Shown: positions 62,570 to 64,000 of the stretch, piece by piece | Layout of the letters: each line of letters begins with the position of its first letter | How positions within the stretch are numbered: the stretch's first letter is position 1 | NCBI RefSeq assembly: GCF_022012475.1 | Contig: NZ_JAKLWS010000009.1 | Span: forward strand, 86,143-150,142 | Length of the DNA stretch: 64,000 bases | Direction: 5' to 3' | Source: Rhodohalobacter sulfatireducens | GTDB taxonomy: Bacteria; Bacteroidota; Rhodothermia; Balneolales; Balneolaceae | Made by a program: the position numbers and the translations under genes | Notes under the pieces: model-generated | What the model saw: the letters and a program-made list of their open reading frames with translations, nothing else | What the model was told of the DNA's origin: nothing | Databases searched by the model: none

Positions 62570-63181
62570 ATGAGAAAAATTTTTTACTTCCTCATGAGTA
62601 TTGTCTTCTAGCTTTTGATGGCTGTCGGATTTTCTGATAATTGGTTATTCGACATAGGTCAACCAAGCAACAGTAGTCCCAAATTTTTAATCCACGCTTT
62701 CTTTGCTTTTAGTTGGTTTACCCTCCTCGTTGTACAAACAGGATTGATCCGTAAAAACAACACAAAGGCACACATGAAAATTGGTATTGCTGGGATGATC
62801 GTCTTTGCAGGTTTCTTGCTATCCACTCTACCAATGTATGCTCAGGAATATTTTAATCAAGGATATTTAGATCCTCTTAGCGCGATGATATTTCTTCAGC
62901 TTATGTTTGCAACGATTCTGATTGTCATCGGTTTTGCGAAAAGAAAGACGAATTCTTTAATCCATAAAAAACATATTATATTTGGTTCCTTTATGATGAT
63001 ACAACCGGCATTAGACAGAGCGGTTGGCCATATCTTTGGTGAAGTAGGAATACAATGGTTGATTATTTACCTGATCCTTTTCGGGCTCTTTATCTGGTAC
63101 TACAAGAAAGTTAAATGGCAAATTGCTGTTGGCTTTTTAGTTTGGGCCGTAGGGTTAACCAATGTGTTGATGAACATGTAG
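62570..63181 (+). pseudogene. Small polytopic membrane protein with in-frame TAG in the first helix
   Basis: From the ATG at 62570 the frame reads MRKIFYFLMSIVF, TAG (62609-62611), then LLMAVGFSDNWLFDIGQ and onward for 190 residues with five hydrophobic segments. A single change would restore a normal first helix. Initiation at the ATG at 62618 would give a shorter protein lacking most of that helix. Conserved-looking HKKHIIFGSFMMIQPALDRAVGHIF suggests an uncharacterised membrane family. Lone gene of its cassette (62535-63335). Confidence 0.6.
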
Positions 63182-63212
63182 TAAAAAAGAAACACAAACA
63201 CCTTAGAGTAAA

Positions 63213-63341
63213 GGAATAACAACCCCATTAACGGCGGTCAGGCCTCGTTCTTCCTTGCTAGTTTTATGTTTAATAGCTAACCTTTCATTTATAAATAATC
63301 AAGGCTTTGGTGCCTGCCGGTTATGCGGTGGGTCGTTAGGC
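63213..63341 (+). other. attC recombination site (long form)
   Basis: R'' GGAATAAC (63213-63220), R' GTTAGGC (63335-63341). Left arm AACAACCCCATTAACGGC and the reverse of the right arm (AACGACCC...CATAACCGGCAGGC) match with gaps, giving a long imperfect hairpin of 129 bp. Recombination point G63335/T63336. Confidence 0.65.
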
Positions 63342-63372
63342 ACTAATCGTTAAAAATTGAGGTGGACGTAAT

Positions 63373-63705
63373 ATGAATTTATTTAGGACTTTCCTAGTAA
63401 TAATCACTCTAGCGATTGTAGGCTATACAGCTATTGTTGGTGTGAATCACGGCTGGAACCTTGTCCCTGTATTCTTTGGCGAAATGTTAGCTATGACTTG
63501 GTCAGGTCAGTTCAATTTTGACTTTATGTGCTTTTTGCTGCTTTCTGGGCTTTGGACATCTTGGCGAAACAGATTCACGTCAAAAGGACTAGCCTTGGGA
63601 GCTGTTGCCATTTTCTTCGGGATTCTGTTCTTAGCGCCTTACCTCTTAATGCTCAGTTTCAAGGAGAATGGTGATGCTAAGGCTATTCTTGTCGGTACCA
63701 GATAA
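63373..63705 (+). CDS. Three-helix small membrane protein (integron-cassette type)
   Basis: A 110-residue protein: LFRTFLVIITLAIVGYTAIV, then GWNLVPVFFGEMLAMTWSGQFNFDFMCFLLLSGLWTSW and ALGAVAIFFGILFLAPYLLML. Proteins of this look are found as lone cassette genes and in proteobacterial genomes; function unknown. A real Shine-Dalgarno (GAGGTGG, 7-8 bases before the ATG) is present, unlike most genes in the window, which supports an outside origin. The cassette is 421 bp, 63336-63756. Confidence 0.75.
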   Translation: MNLFRTFLVIITLAIVGYTAIVGVNHGWNLVPVFFGEMLAMTWSGQFNFDFMCFLLLSGLWTSWRNRFTSKGLALGAVAIFFGILFLAPYLLMLSFKENGDAKAILVGTR

Positions 63706-63712
63706 AATTGGC

Positions 63713-63762
63713 GTGCCTAACAAAGCATTGCAGCGGACAAGCCGCTGAATGCGGCGTTAACC
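63713..63762 (+). other. attC recombination site (short, near-ideal)
   Basis: R'' GTGCCTAAC (63713-63721) is the exact reverse complement of the cassette's 5' end GTTAGGCAC (63335-63343). Arms GCATT-G-CAGCGG and CCGCTG-AATGC pair perfectly with one unpaired G, the extrahelical base that sets strand choice in attC recombination. R' is GTTAACC; recombination point G63756/T63757. Confidence 0.85.
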
Positions 63763-63838
63763 AACCTACCTTAATGTTGTAAGTTCAAATCTCAATCAGT
63801 ATCTTTTTAGTGCATAAAAAAACTTTTAAAGTACTGAT

Positions 63839-64000
63839 ATGGATATATCAATTTCAAAAGATATTGAACCTCTCTCCGAATTTCGCAAGAAATCTGCGGA
63901 TTTTGTAAAACGCTTAAAAAAAGAGAAGCAACCAATTATACTTACTCAACATGGCAAAAGTGCTGCTGTTTTGATGGATGTATCAGAATATGAACGCTTC
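63839..64000 (+). CDS. Phd/YefM-type antitoxin, truncated by the window edge
   Basis: The first 54 residues read MDISISKDIEPLSEFRKKSADFVKRL, then KQPIILTQHGKSAAVLMDVSEYERF, the N-terminal DNA-binding domain of Phd/YefM antitoxins, in which ILTQHGKSAAVLMD is the core. A RelE/Doc/ParE-type toxin gene probably follows beyond the edge. It starts the next cassette after the site at 63757. Confidence 0.88.
   Translation, partial: MDISISKDIEPLSEFRKKSADFVKRLKKEKQPIILTQHGKSAAVLMDVSEYERF

Larger units (their letters stand above)
58235..64000 (+). mobile_element. Integron-type gene-cassette array (no integrase seen)
   Basis: At least six short modules, all plus-strand, each one or two small genes plus an imperfect palindrome. 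Four of those palindromes meet attC features: R'' box ending TAAC, R' box starting GTT, complementary arms with one or two unpaired bases, and R'' matching the 5' end of its own cassette (GTTAGGT for the metalloprotease cassette, GTTAGGCAC exactly for the 421-bp cassette). Contents are typical cassette cargo: toxin-antitoxin genes and unknown membrane proteins. No integrase appears to the left, where it would be expected for this orientation. The array continues past the right edge. Confidence 0.75.

Noticed and set aside
1..64000. CRISPR arrays, tRNA and rRNA genes
   Set aside because: No regularly spaced repeats, no tRNA T-loop or acceptor pattern and no rRNA segment was noticed while reading; a tRNA or covariance scan would be needed to exclude them.

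Overview
The window reads as chromosome from a Gram-negative member of the Bacteroidota/Rhodothermota/Balneolota side of the tree, most likely a Balneola-type marine bacterium. This is inferred from gene content, not from a marker gene. It has SusC/RagA-type TonB receptors, many Sec lipoproteins with FG-GAP/VCBS and ASPIC/UnbV repeats, a bacillithiol gene (bshB1), a second EF-G, start codons mostly without Shine-Dalgarno sequences, and a moderate, AT-leaning base composition. The short single-insert-free form of IspG (410 aa) argues against core Bacteroidia.

Layout. 1-10.7 kb (minus strand): start of a SusC receptor, then three large exported FG-GAP/ASPIC proteins, the last translationally coupled to an RnfD/NqrB-like membrane protein. 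That coupled pair resembles UnbV/UnbU, known from enediyne clusters. 10.9-22.6 kb (minus): ispG, two tandem rhomboid proteases, a CrtI-like FAD enzyme, and a MacAB-TolC-type efflux system (ATPase, adaptor, TolC, two FtsX-type permeases) with a YqjD/YqjE-type envelope-stress trio lodged between its parts. 22.7-27.7 kb: bshB1, an EF-G paralogue, asparaginase and a PolB-like exonuclease. 27.7-31.7 kb: a complete-looking UbiA-DprE1-DprE2 cassette for polyprenyl-phosphate arabinofuranose next to a GT-C type membrane protein. 31.7-34.5 kb: GlsB-type protein, gamma-glutamyltransferase and two decaying genes. 34.6-37.9 kb: a probable metal-uptake set (small secreted protein, His/Asp-rich lipoprotein, TonB receptor). 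38-58 kb: mostly housekeeping or conserved unknown genes in short operons separated by palindromic and low-complexity dispersed repeats.

From about 58.2 kb to the right edge the character changes completely: short same-strand modules (two toxin-antitoxin pairs, a membrane-anchored HExxH protein, small membrane proteins, a Phd-type antitoxin) are separated by imperfect palindromes that fit integron attC sites, including extrahelical bases and R''/R' complementarity across each cassette. No integrase is visible, so in this window it is a cluster of attC sites lacking an integrase (CALIN) or the inner part of a chromosomal integron. An IS110-family element, with its transposase frameshifted at a short palindrome, sits beside one attC.
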